Below are positions 1 to 7,946 of a DNA stretch of 64,000 nt, one piece after another. A program made the position numbers and the translations under genes. Location of the stretch: the NCBI GenBank assembly GCA_019359375.1, contig JAHHHL010000032.1, positions 1 to 64,000 of the forward strand, written 5' to 3'. This stretch comes from Lyngbya sp. HA4199-MV5. Lineage in GTDB: Bacteria; Cyanobacteriota; Cyanobacteriia; Leptolyngbyales; Leptolyngbyaceae. Under the pieces are notes generated by a model. It saw only the letters and a list, made by a program, of their open reading frames with translations, ran no database searches and had not been told where the DNA came from. How positions within the stretch are numbered: the stretch's first letter is position 1; the number at the start of each line of letters is the position of its first letter.

Positions 1-21
1 AAGATTGCCGCAGTGGGTTCT

Positions 22-88
22 GGTATAGTAAACACAACTTTTCAGGGGTGAGATGGACTTTGTTCCGCTCACCCCATTCTTCTATACC
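22..88. repeat. Nested inverted repeat at window start
   Basis: An outer stem GGTATAG (22-28) pairs with CTATACC (82-88), and an inner stem GGGGTGAG (45-52) pairs with CTCACCCC (68-75) around a 15-nt loop. It lies downstream of the truncated DUF1697 gene on the minus strand. There is no T-tract, so it is either a structured terminator or the edge of a small repeat element; the pairing is seen, the role is not. Confidence 0.45.
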
Positions 89-163
89 TTGTCCCTCTTC
101 CTCCAAATGGCTAAAGTCGAGCTAAGGGCTGAGCCTCCCTTCCCTCCCACTTTTGTCAGTCAA

Positions 164-610
164 TCAGCCGACACCCTCCGGTGCGTGAAGATAGAGAAGA
201 TAGAAGATACGACCCATTAAACAAAACCGTTCGCTTTCTTTCTTCAGACTTTCCAGCTTCTTCAAATTCGGGTTTTCTGGCACGCTTGCTAAAAAACCTA
301 AGTGCAACGAACTTGGTTCAAATTCTGCCTCTCGAAATGGATTGTTCGTCATTGCCATCTCAATTTCAGACGGTTCAATCACAAGCATATGTGGCTCGAA
401 TCCGCGTCGTTCTCTAATTTCAATGGCAAGTCTTTTAGAAAAGCTAGACATGTCGTTGGATTCATTTTGAAAGACCACATTGCCACTTTGAATATAAGTT
501 TTGACCTTGCTAGCACCCAGGCTCTCAAAAATAGACGTGAGATCCTTCATGGGTAAAACGTTCTTACCACCAACGTTTATGCCTCTGAAGAGCGCAATGT
601 ATGTGTGCAT
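164..610 (-). pseudogene. DUF1697 family protein, C-terminally truncated
   Basis: The N-terminus (MHTYIALFRGINVGGKN) is a classic DUF1697 start, a family of uncharacterised proteins usually around 175-185 residues long. Here translation stops after 148 residues, directly after YLHAPEGVG. In full-length members this point is normally followed by about 30 more residues, beginning with an RSKLA-like segment. After the TGA, the downstream sequence gives no recognisable family tail in this frame. The rest of the protein looks intact, so loss of the tail is probably recent. It may still make a folded product. No neighbour suggests a function. Family assignment is firm; calling it a pseudogene is an inference from length. 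Confidence 0.7.
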
Positions 611-655
611 CAGTTAATCATGAATTTACTATCTTTTCACCTCACACCCTCCTTT

Positions 656-1435
656 CTACTCCGGCGGAAAAACTCCTTCCCGCACGTCACTTCCATACGT
701 CTGCACTGCTTGCGTGATGCTTTCACGTAAATTGACATAGGACTTGGCAAAGGGCGGTTGCCGCACCGAAAGACCGAGTAAATCTGCCGTCACTAGAACC
801 TGCCCATCACAGTGGGGTCCTGCACCAATGCCGATCGTCGGAATAGACAATTTCTGCGTAATTTGATGCGCGAGGTCACTGGGCATATGCTCCAGCACGA
901 TCGCAAAGGCTCCCGCTTGCTCCAGGGCGATCGCCTCTGCCAGAATATGTTCTGCCGTTTCGGGCGATTTTCCCTGCTGCCGATAGCCCAGACGATGCAC
1001 CGACTGAGGCGTGAGACCCACATGCCCCATCACCGGAATGCCCGCCTGCACCAGTTGCGCCACTGTTTCTACGATTGCCGGATTGCCCCCTTCGAGCTTC
1101 ACTGCCTGGACACCCGTCTCCTTCAACGCCCGTCCAGCAGAATGCAACGCCTGTTGCACACTCTCCTGGTAGCTCATGAAGGGAAGATCTGCCACCAGCA
1201 GCGCCCGCTTTACGCCTCGTCGCACCGCCTTCGCGTGATGTAGAATCTCATCTAACGTAATGGGCAGGGTTGTGTCGTACCCTAATGCCACCATTGCCAG
1301 CGAATCCCCCACCAAAATTACGTCAACACCCGCCTCATCCAGCACATGCCCGATCGCATAATCCCAAGCGGTTAAGACCACGATCGCGCGCCCTTGCTGT
1401 TTCCATTGGGTGAGTTGATGAGTCGTAACAGGCAT
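656..1435 (-). CDS. panB: 3-methyl-2-oxobutanoate hydroxymethyltransferase (ketopantoate hydroxymethyltransferase)
   Basis: Cytosolic first enzyme of pantothenate synthesis: it transfers a hydroxymethyl group from 5,10-methylene-tetrahydrofolate to 2-oxoisovalerate, giving ketopantoate for coenzyme A. At 259 residues it matches the usual 260-280. Visible motifs are [15 protein letters not shown] near residue 22, the metal-site segment VGDSLAMV near 43, GHVGLTPQ near 137, and [10 protein letters not shown] near 180, which carries the conserved catalytic Glu. The start ATG gives the standard N-terminus MPVTTHQL. It appears to be transcribed alone: heptamer repeats separate it from the propeller gene upstream. 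Confidence 0.95.
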   Translation of the reverse strand: MPVTTHQLTQWKQQGRAIVVLTAWDYAIGHVLDEAGVDVILVGDSLAMVALGYDTTLPITLDEILHHAKAVRRGVKRALLVADLPFMSYQESVQQALHSAGRALKETGVQAVKLEGGNPAIVETVAQLVQAGIPVMGHVGLTPQSVHRLGYRQQGKSPETAEHILAEAIALEQAGAFAIVLEHMPSDLAHQITQKLSIPTIGIGAGPHCDGQVLVTADLLGLSVRQPPFAKSYVNLRESITQAVQTYGSDVREGVFPPE

Positions 1436-1444
1436 TGGGGGCTA

Positions 1445-1640
1445 GGGTGATGGGTATAGGGTATAGGGTATAGGGTATGGGGGACAGGGTGAAAGGGTTA
1501 GATTACCGAACATCTTGCCTGTTACCAGGTTGCCTAGCCATCGACCGATAGGCGCTAACCACGCAACCTACATCGCTCTCTCTTTAAACCCTACACTCTA
1601 CACCCCACACCCTATCCCCTGTCCCCTATTCCCTCCCCCC
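1445..1640. repeat. STRR-type heptamer repeat spacer with G-rich and C-rich arms
   Basis: A tandem GGGTATA block (about 1449-1480) continues into other G-rich runs. About 100 bp of non-repetitive sequence follows, then a C-rich arm (about 1587-1638) of CCCCACA/CCCTATC-like units. The arms are roughly complementary, so the spacer could fold as a long imperfect hairpin. The same plan recurs in other spacers of this window and inside three genes. Confidence 0.7.
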
Positions 1641-2765
1641 TCACCGCCCACTCCGACTAAACGTATTGTGCGCTCCTGTCCGAAACGTCGTCAGGCTCAC
1701 CCAGGCGAGCCCTTCGCTGGTGCCAACCCACAGTTTATTGCCGATGTCGGGGGTCAGAGAAAGCACGCGGCTCGAGGGTAGTGTGCCGATCGCCCCCGCA
1801 GAAGCCCCATTAAATGGATTGATTCGCACTAATCCCGTTGTAGTGCCCACCCACAGGCTATTTACCTTATCGAACTGGAGCGCCGTCACGTTGCGTCCCC
1901 GGAGTTGCGTGACCGATCGCACCTGCTGTCCAGCTTTGTCTAGTTCCAACAAACCATTCGGTGTGCCAATCCAGAGCGTACCCCAGCGACTCAGCGTCAG
2001 GGTTTGAACGGTGGTTCCGGGCAGGTTCCCAACGCGTTTCATCACTGTTGCGGTAGCCGTGTCAATTTGCACCAGGCTATCCAATGTGCCCACCCACAGA
2101 TTGCCGTCTTTATCGAGGCTGAGCGCATTCGCACTGACTCCGGGCAGATTTTTTAGTGTGGTCATCAGCAGTCCCCGATCGGGACTAATCAGCGCCAACC
2201 CATCATCGGTACCGACCCAAAGGTAGCCCCGTTTGTCAGTCAGCAGTGACAAAACCCGGTTTGAAGGCAGCGAAAAATTTTGTGCCGTTACCTCCCCAGT
2301 ACGCGGATCAAGGCGCACTAACCCGTCATAGGTGCCGACCCATAGCCGACCGACGCGATCGACCGCTAAGGCACCCACCGTCTGATTGGGTAAACGAAGG
2401 CGCGCCCGTACCTTGCCACTGCTGGGGTTAATCTGCGCCAATCCCTGCCAGGAACCCACCCAAAGCGTACTGTCACCCACGGGCTGAAGGGCACTTACTC
2501 GATAATCAGGGCTAACAGATTGCTCCTCTTGCCGCTGTCGTTGGTCAGGTAAGGGCGTGACTGCAGGGGGAGGCGCCGCAGAGGGGTATAGCGGTGCCGC
2601 GTTAGGATCACCCGTTGTCTGAGCCAGAATGACCGTACCCGTGTGATTGATTAGTCCTTGTAGGGTCAACAGTAGCAAGGCAACTCCCATCGATCGCCCC
2701 ACGAGTGTTCGCCCAGCAATTGTTTGCCCCACCCTCGATCGCTCTAACCCTTTAGCACAGCCCAT
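1641..2765 (-). CDS. Exported seven-bladed beta-propeller protein (two-component-regulator propeller type)
   Basis: The protein carries seven repeats built on an LWVGT-x2-GL core (LWVGSWQGL, LWVGTYDGL, LWVGTDDGL, LWVGTLDSL, LWIGTPNGL, LWVGTTTGL, LWVGTSEGL), spaced about 40 residues apart. This is the Reg_prop repeat found in periplasmic sensor domains, and seven copies would close one propeller. No kinase or DNA-binding domain follows, so it is a free propeller. A hydrophobic segment (GVALLLLTLQGL) and a Pro/Ala linker precede the repeats, which suggests export. I chose the ATG at 2765 because GGAGAGGGA lies just upstream; an in-frame GTG at 2828 would add 21 residues. The ligand or partner is unknown. 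Confidence 0.8.
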   Translation of the reverse strand: MGCAKGLERSRVGQTIAGRTLVGRSMGVALLLLTLQGLINHTGTVILAQTTGDPNAAPLYPSAAPPPAVTPLPDQRQRQEEQSVSPDYRVSALQPVGDSTLWVGSWQGLAQINPSSGKVRARLRLPNQTVGALAVDRVGRLWVGTYDGLVRLDPRTGEVTAQNFSLPSNRVLSLLTDKRGYLWVGTDDGLALISPDRGLLMTTLKNLPGVSANALSLDKDGNLWVGTLDSLVQIDTATATVMKRVGNLPGTTVQTLTLSRWGTLWIGTPNGLLELDKAGQQVRSVTQLRGRNVTALQFDKVNSLWVGTTTGLVRINPFNGASAGAIGTLPSSRVLSLTPDIGNKLWVGTSEGLAWVSLTTFRTGAHNTFSRSGR

Positions 2766-3056
2766 AAGTCCCTCTCCACCAACGATGACACGAGCAATCC
2801 AGGAACCAGAGCACGATCGCACGTTCACCAGGGTTGCCTCTTGCGCCCCATGATACTGCCAGTCGTTTCAGATGAACGTTAGACTTAGCAAGTCACCAGC
2901 CTGCGATCGGGTGCGATCGGGGAACCCACTTCATCCCTTCCTTCAGCCGTGCAAGACCGGGCTTTAAGGCGCGATCGTCCAGCCGTGATCATTCATCGTG
3001 ACGTGACGGGGAACCATAACCTTACCCACTTCATCCGGCGCTTGCCGTCCTCAGCC

Positions 3057-3278
3057 ATGTTTAGCCGTAAAGCAACCATTCCCATCCTTCTCCTTTTGGC
3101 GCTGATCTTTATCGGCTTCGGGGACCAATTTCTGCCCAAGCCCCTGAGCAGCGCCAGCTACAACACCCGCGTTGCCCTCGATCGCTGGATGACGGGTTCG
3201 TTCAAGCTCTGGCAGCCGAAGGCAAATCCCAATGCCCGCACCGAAAGAGCGGTAGAACAGCAAGAGTCAGGGAAATAG
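3057..3278 (+). CDS. Small membrane-anchored protein, unknown function
   Basis: A 73-residue protein starting MFSRKATIPILLLLALIFIG: one hydrophobic helix (about residues 7-21), then a polar tail with Arg/Trp residues (ALDRWMTGSFKLWQPKAN) and an Asn/Arg/Glu-rich end. The layout resembles small single-pass proteins common in cyanobacteria. An in-frame upstream start at 2949 would put a charged, non-hydrophobic stretch before the helix, so I prefer the ATG at 3057. Small size and lack of a named family keep confidence moderate. Confidence 0.6.
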   Translation: MFSRKATIPILLLLALIFIGFGDQFLPKPLSSASYNTRVALDRWMTGSFKLWQPKANPNARTERAVEQQESGK

Positions 3279-3576
3279 CCTTAAAGGATGGTTTAGAGTA
3301 GTTTTGTCACCCTGTAACTTGCTCTGGCAGAATGTGGAACAAAGCGCAAGTTTCCACATAGTTTAAGCACTTTACTGAGATGCCTTTAAATAGCCGCATT
3401 TCAATCTGCAAGACTTCTACAAGCACTGAAAATTCACAAGATAGCGTTCCCTTTCCTGTAAATCACTTGGCAAAAGACAATTAGGAAAAGAGAAGCAGAA
3501 TCCTTGTGTGTACCATGCGATATGCTTCAACCAAACTGTGTCAATGAGCGATCTCTTTTCAAGCAAAGAATAATAT

Positions 3577-3927
3577 ATGGCATCAATACATTTAGCAGTT
3601 ATTGGTGGTCAAAAAGAGATCGTTGCAACTTTGATCGCGAGAGGAGAAAAGATTAACATTTCTGACTTTCAAGGCAAATCCCCACTTCATCTAGCAGTAG
3701 AAAAGGATTATATCTCTATAGCAGAATTGCTCATTGCTAACGGAGCAGAAATCAACGCAAGGGCTGGGGCGCAAGGATTTACACCTTTATATTTTGTCAA
3801 ATCACCAGAAATGCTGACGCTACTCAAGGGAAATGGTGCAACAGTCCGAATGTATTCATGGGCTGAAGCTATCCACTTTGTATTTGGCGTTTTTGAAAAG
3901 CTGGTGTCATCCGGGCTATTCGGGTAG
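3577..3927 (+). CDS. Short ankyrin-repeat protein, possibly 5'-truncated
   Basis: Of 116 residues, the first 75 or so are ankyrin repeats: SIHLAVIGGQKEIVATLIARG, then GKSPLHLAVEKDYISIAELLIANGAEINA, then a partial third unit (GFTPLYFVKSPEMLTLLKGNGA). The ATG falls in the middle of the first repeat, with an in-frame TAA only two codons upstream. This suggests a longer ancestral gene has lost its 5' part. The C-terminal 30 residues are hydrophobic and do not match the repeat. Ankyrin repeats bind proteins; no partner is evident. Codon use is more AT-rich than in neighbouring genes. Confidence 0.65.
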   Translation: MASIHLAVIGGQKEIVATLIARGEKINISDFQGKSPLHLAVEKDYISIAELLIANGAEINARAGAQGFTPLYFVKSPEMLTLLKGNGATVRMYSWAEAIHFVFGVFEKLVSSGLFG

Positions 3928-3999
3928 TCTCCAATTTAGACCTACATTATCGATCAAAACTGGAGGTTAGAGCAGCGATCTTCTACTGTTCTTCCTCTG

Positions 4000-4950
4000 T
4001 CAACCACGTTTCCAACTCGGACAGACCAGAAAAGTCCAGCAACGCTTCCCCAATGCTTCGAGTTGAGTACGAGATAACGTATTGATTTGTGCGGTTACTG
4101 ACTCAGGTAGTGTTCCCACTTTGCGGGTCAGGAGCCGTAAAACGAGCGATCGCTCTCCCTGCTCAATCCCCTGCTCGATCCCTTGCTCGATCTCTTGCTC
4201 GATCCCCATACGCTCGACGCTGCTGATGTAGGGCATTTGTCGTTCCTCTTCGTAAACTTTCAACTCTTGCCAGAACTCGCGCTCTAACCCTTTTGGCAGG
4301 ATCATAACCCAATCAATAAACCGAAACAGGTTGAGAATGTCTTGTCGCTCATAGCCCTGCTCATACAATCGTCGAATTAAGCGTAACTTCGACTCTTTCC
4401 GTTGCTGAGAGTCCTGTTGCGTTTCCTGCGTTTTTAGGTGCGCAATGACGACAACGGCAAAGGGATTGCGATCGCGCTCCAGCTCAGCCCAGCGATCGCG
4501 GTAATCGAGCAACTTCACCATCCCGAAGCGGAACGTGAGTTCTGTATCAGGATCACCAAAATGATATTGATTGGGTCGCCATTTGGCATTACCGTCACAC
4601 AGAATCGCCAGACTGGTCGCGTGACTGTGAAAGCAATCGAAAATTCGCAGGTGATACACCAGCATTCGTTCGGCAAATCTGGCTTCGGCTTTCGCTTGAA
4701 CTTCAACATGCACCAGTAGCCAGAGTTCTTGTCCTCGCTTGAGCCACAATTTTACCAACTGATCGGCATAGCGTTTGCCGATCGCGGCTTCTGGCGCAAT
4801 TTGCTGAAATTCTTTATCTAGAAACTCATAGGGACGGTGCCAATCAATGCGTGCAGCAGTTTGTGGAAAGAAGAAGGCGATCGCATCCTGAAAATACTGA
4901 CGCAGAATGTCCTTCCAGGGAGAGTCTTGGTCTGAGCGAGGCGTGGGCAT
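4000..4950 (-). CDS. Rpn/PD-(D/E)XK transposase-like protein with DUF4351 tail, frameshifted near the end
   Basis: This is the cyanobacterial Rpn-like (PDDEXK nuclease family) protein with a C-terminal DUF4351 region. The N-terminal half has FLDKEFQQIAPEA, ADQLVKLWL and LLVHVEVQAKAEARFAERM, which carries the Glu-x-Gln of the nuclease core. A Gln/Glu repeat (IEQGIEQGIEQGE) leads into SLVLRLLTRKVGTLPE, typical of DUF4351. After LEALG the reading frame changes to an unrelated tail (KRCWTFLVC...). One added G in the run complementary to 4048-4051 restores EALLDFSGLSELETWL plus TEEEQ, ending at 3983. The gene is thus one base short of the family consensus. Relatives act in DNA cleavage or recombination. 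Confidence 0.8.
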   Translation of the reverse strand: MPTPRSDQDSPWKDILRQYFQDAIAFFFPQTAARIDWHRPYEFLDKEFQQIAPEAAIGKRYADQLVKLWLKRGQELWLLVHVEVQAKAEARFAERMLVYHLRIFDCFHSHATSLAILCDGNAKWRPNQYHFGDPDTELTFRFGMVKLLDYRDRWAELERDRNPFAVVVIAHLKTQETQQDSQQRKESKLRLIRRLYEQGYERQDILNLFRFIDWVMILPKGLEREFWQELKVYEEERQMPYISSVERMGIEQEIEQGIEQGIEQGERSLVLRLLTRKVGTLPESVTAQINTLSRTQLEALGKRCWTFLVCPSWKRG

Positions 4951-5137
4951 TGAGGCTGAAGCATTGACGGTATAAAATAGTTTGATTGTACTATATTGTT
5001 TGTGCGATGGTATGCTTCATCTCGCGGTATGATAGTGAGCCTGTAATCCACTTGTTGCCGTTGCTTTGCAGTGACAAAGTGACGGTGTGACGCAAAGCTT
5101 TTGCAGCGAAACTTAGCCCTTGCATTCACGGCACACT

Positions 5138-6226
5138 ATGACTCAGCATTACCGCATCACGCTTCTTCCTGGAGATGGCATTGGTCCCGAAATTATGGCA
5201 GTGGCGGTTGAGGTGCTGAACGTGATCGGGGCACAACTGGATCTGGCGTTTGAGTTTCAGGAAGCGCTGATGGGTGGGGCGGCGATCGATGCGAAAGGTG
5301 AACCCCTTCCTGCCGAAACGTTAGAGCTGTGCCGAAATAGTGATGCGGTGCTGCTAGCGGCGATCGGGGGCTACAAGTGGGACACCTTACCCCGTCATCT
5401 GCGTCCCGAAACGGGCTTGCTGGGGCTGCGGGCTGGCTTGGGGCTGTTTGCCAATCTGCGTCCTGCCAAAATTCTGCCCCAGTTGGTGGATGCCTCCAGC
5501 CTGAAGCGCGAAATCGTGGAAGGGGTGGATATTCTGGTGGTAAGAGAACTGACGGGAGGCGTGTACTTTGGGCAACCCAAAGGCATTTTTGCCACAGAGA
5601 CGGGCGAAAAGCGCGGGGTCAACACGATGGCGTATACCGAATCGGAAATTGATCGCATCGGTCGCGTGGGCTTTGAAACGGCTCAGAAGCGTGGAAAGAA
5701 ACTGTGTTCGGTGGATAAAGCAAATGTGCTGGAAGTTTCGCAACTGTGGCGCGATCGCATCACGGCGCTTGCCTCTGACTATCCCGATGTCGAACTTTCG
5801 CACATGTACGTAGACAATGCCGCCATGCAGTTGCTGCGCTATCCCAAACAGTTCGACACGATCGTGACCAGCAATCTGTTTGGCGATATTCTCTCGGATG
5901 CCGCCGCGATGTTGACCGGAAGCATCGGGATGCTGCCCTCTGCCAGTTTGGGCGCATCGGGACCAGGGGTGTTTGAGCCAGTCCATGGGTCTGCACCTGA
6001 TATTGCAGGGCAGGACAAGGCGAACCCGCTGGCGCAAGTCCTCAGTGCCGCCATGATGTTGCGCTATAGTTTGAACCAACCTGCCGCTGCCGATCGCATT
6101 GAGCAAGCCGTCAACACGGTGCTGGATCAGGGCAACCGCACGGGCGATATCATGTCTGACGGCAAGATCCTTTTAGGCTGTAAGGCAATGGGCGAGGCGT
6201 TGGTCAAAGCACTCCAGTCTGTGTAG
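5138..6226 (+). CDS. leuB: 3-isopropylmalate dehydrogenase
   Basis: Cytosolic enzyme of leucine synthesis: NAD-dependent oxidation and decarboxylation of 3-isopropylmalate. Length (362 residues) fits the family. Seen motifs: [12 protein letters not shown] at the N-terminus, the substrate loop [10 protein letters not shown], the dimer-interface and catalytic [13 protein letters not shown], the metal-binding [12 protein letters not shown] and [17 protein letters not shown], and the NAD-binding [12 protein letters not shown]. An in-frame TTG at 5120 lies upstream, but the ATG at 5138 gives the standard N-terminus ([12 protein letters not shown]). It appears monocistronic, divergent from the DUF4351 gene across a 187-bp spacer. 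Confidence 0.97.
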   Translation: MTQHYRITLLPGDGIGPEIMAVAVEVLNVIGAQLDLAFEFQEALMGGAAIDAKGEPLPAETLELCRNSDAVLLAAIGGYKWDTLPRHLRPETGLLGLRAGLGLFANLRPAKILPQLVDASSLKREIVEGVDILVVRELTGGVYFGQPKGIFATETGEKRGVNTMAYTESEIDRIGRVGFETAQKRGKKLCSVDKANVLEVSQLWRDRITALASDYPDVELSHMYVDNAAMQLLRYPKQFDTIVTSNLFGDILSDAAAMLTGSIGMLPSASLGASGPGVFEPVHGSAPDIAGQDKANPLAQVLSAAMMLRYSLNQPAAADRIEQAVNTVLDQGNRTGDIMSDGKILLGCKAMGEALVKALQSV

Positions 6227-6422
6227 TTTTGTCAAGAATTGGCGCGATCGACTCGAATTTGCTGGGTGTGAGTATACTTTTACGAGGTTTCAGCCGTTTT
6301 GATCGTTGCCAAAGCGTGCCGTCTGACCGTCGAGGTGATAATCAAGGGTAAATTTAAACGAATCAACCCTTGCTGAGAACGTACAGATATACTAAAGTCA
6401 GCAAAAACAAAGGGGCAAAAAG

Positions 6423-6686
6423 GTGGTATACGTTTCGCAGAAGCAGAATCAAGGCAGGGTGGATGACTCGGACTTTACGGCGTTGCTAGACCCCGCTCTG
6501 ATTCGTTCAGCGCGGCTCATTTACACAACCTATTACGAAGTTCATCCCGGTCTCATCCAGCGTCCGCTAGGGGTTGCCATCAACCGCTTCACGCATCGGG
6601 GCAAGCTGATCTTTTCGGGCAAACCTGTCCTTTTGCCCCAAGAATGCTTTGTGCCGTTTAGCCAGATTGAGTCGGAGATGTATTAG
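6423..6686 (+). CDS. Conserved cyanobacterial-type small protein, unknown function
   Basis: An 87-residue protein beginning at GTG (MVYVSQKQNQ). It has no signal peptide or membrane segment. The body (LIRSARLIYTTYYEVHPGLIQRPLGVAINR) is well ordered and mixed in composition, consistent with a small folded domain. The purine-rich AAAGGGGCAAAAAG stretch before the GTG could be the ribosome-binding site. I do not recognise a named family. Its position just upstream of the prepilin peptidase gene, on the same strand and about 140 bp away, is not enough to link them. Confidence 0.6.
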   Translation: MVYVSQKQNQGRVDDSDFTALLDPALIRSARLIYTTYYEVHPGLIQRPLGVAINRFTHRGKLIFSGKPVLLPQECFVPFSQIESEMY

Positions 6687-6826
6687 GCGGGATGGGGAAT
6701 AGGGAGTAGGGAGTGGGGAGTCGGGTGAAGAGGAGCGATCGCAACCATTACTTTTTCTGTGCCATTGGGGTAACTTAAGCGGTGTACGCCGATCGCGTCT
6801 AATGCATTCCCTCACCCTTCTTTCTC

Positions 6827-7648
6827 ATGGATCTTTTGTTTGAGCTACCCGTGACGATCGCCGTCTTCATTCTAGGAGCCGCGATCGGTAGCTTCTTAAA
6901 TGTCGTGGTGTATCGCTTGCCTGCGGGGTTATCGCTGGTGCATCCACCGTCGCGCTGTCCTAAATGCTTACATCAATTAGGCAAGCGCGAGAATATTCCG
7001 GTGCTGGGCTGGCTGCTGCTGAAGGGGCGCTGTCGGCACTGCAAAAATCCCATTTCTGCCCGCTATCCCCTGGTGGAAGCGCTGGCAGGAATTTTGTTTG
7101 TCATTACCTTCTGGGCGTTTGGCTGGTCGTGGCAGACGATCGGCTACTGGGCATTTTTAAGCTGGCTGCTGGCTCTGTCGCTCATTGATCTGGATACGAT
7201 GACGTTGCCTAATCCGCTGACACAATCAGGGCTGGCGATCGGTCTCATCTTTCAAGCCATCCTGGGTTTTACGCTGACTGCCACTCTCGCAGGTGCCCTG
7301 ACGCAACTCATGCACGGCATTTTGGGTGCAGTGGTGGGACTATGGCTGCTAGACCTGATTACGATCGCGGGTTCCATGCTGCTGGGACAAGCCGCAATGG
7401 GTGCAGGCGATGCCAAACTCGCTGCCATGATGGGTGCATGGCTCGGCTGGAAATATTTGCTGCTGGCAGGTTTCCTTGCCTGCGCGATCGGTGCCTTTGC
7501 GGGTGGAGGCGCGATCGCCCTGGGCTGGATTAGCCGTCGTCAGGCAATGCCGTTTGGTCCCTTTCTGGCACTGGGCGCAGCGATCGTCGTTTTTTGGGGC
7601 AGCGCCATTCTTTCCACCTATTTTCGGGTGTTCTTTCCGCTGGCGTGA
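6827..7648 (+). CDS. pilD: Prepilin leader peptidase / N-methyltransferase (type IV prepilin peptidase)
   Basis: Bifunctional inner-membrane enzyme that cleaves the leader of type IV prepilins and methylates the new N-terminus; cyanobacteria use it for motility, natural competence and secretion. The N-terminal cytoplasmic domain carries two zinc-binding pairs (CPKC near residue 46 and CRHC near 70). Both catalytic aspartates are visible: LIDLDTMTLPN near 127 and the GxGD signature GAGDAKLAAMMGAWLG near 191. Six to eight hydrophobic segments follow the family pattern, and the 273-residue length is normal. No pilin genes are nearby, so it is probably an isolated locus, as often in cyanobacteria. 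Confidence 0.95.
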   Translation: MDLLFELPVTIAVFILGAAIGSFLNVVVYRLPAGLSLVHPPSRCPKCLHQLGKRENIPVLGWLLLKGRCRHCKNPISARYPLVEALAGILFVITFWAFGWSWQTIGYWAFLSWLLALSLIDLDTMTLPNPLTQSGLAIGLIFQAILGFTLTATLAGALTQLMHGILGAVVGLWLLDLITIAGSMLLGQAAMGAGDAKLAAMMGAWLGWKYLLLAGFLACAIGAFAGGGAIALGWISRRQAMPFGPFLALGAAIVVFWGSAILSTYFRVFFPLA

Positions 7649-7654
7649 GGGGAA

Positions 7655-7945
7655 GGTTAAGGAGGAGTTGTTGGTTGTTGGTTGTTGGTTGTTGGAAGGG
7701 CAGAAGGCAGAAGGCAGGAGGCAGAAGGTAGGAAGCAGCAGAGGAAGCACAGGAAGAAGAGGCTCAACTCAAAACTTGAAATTCTCTAGCGTAAAGCCTT
7801 CGACATCAAAGAAATGCAAAGCGCGTCTAATAGACTCAGCGGTGTATAGCGCTACTCAAAACTTTCCCCTACTTCCCTTGCTCCCCCATTCTCCCTCTGT
7901 CCCCTCTGCCCCCCATTCTCCCTCTGCCCCCCTGCTCCCTCTACC
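7655..7945. repeat. STRR-type composite spacer upstream of the TPR fusion gene
   Basis: From left to right: tandem TTGTTGG heptamers, a purine-rich block of GGCAGAA/GGCAGGA units, an AACTCAAAACT motif, a second CTCAAAACT, then a pyrimidine-rich block (CTCCCTCTGCCCC-like) reaching almost to the start codon at 7947. The order (purine block, ACTCAAAACT, pyrimidine block) is the same as in the in-frame inserts at 9919, 19167 and 43038. An open frame crosses this region from 7434, but it contains only repeat-derived residues. Confidence 0.7.
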
Positions 7946-7946
7946 C

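Noticed and set aside
4951-5137. TATGAT at 5028-5033 as the leuB -10 box
   Set aside because: No acceptable -35 element lies 16-18 bp upstream, so I could not support a promoter call.
7434-7946. In-frame extension of the TPR fusion protein upstream to an ATG at 7434
   Set aside because: It overlaps the end of the prepilin peptidase gene in another frame and then reads through STRR spacer; TPR sequence begins only after the ATG at 7947.
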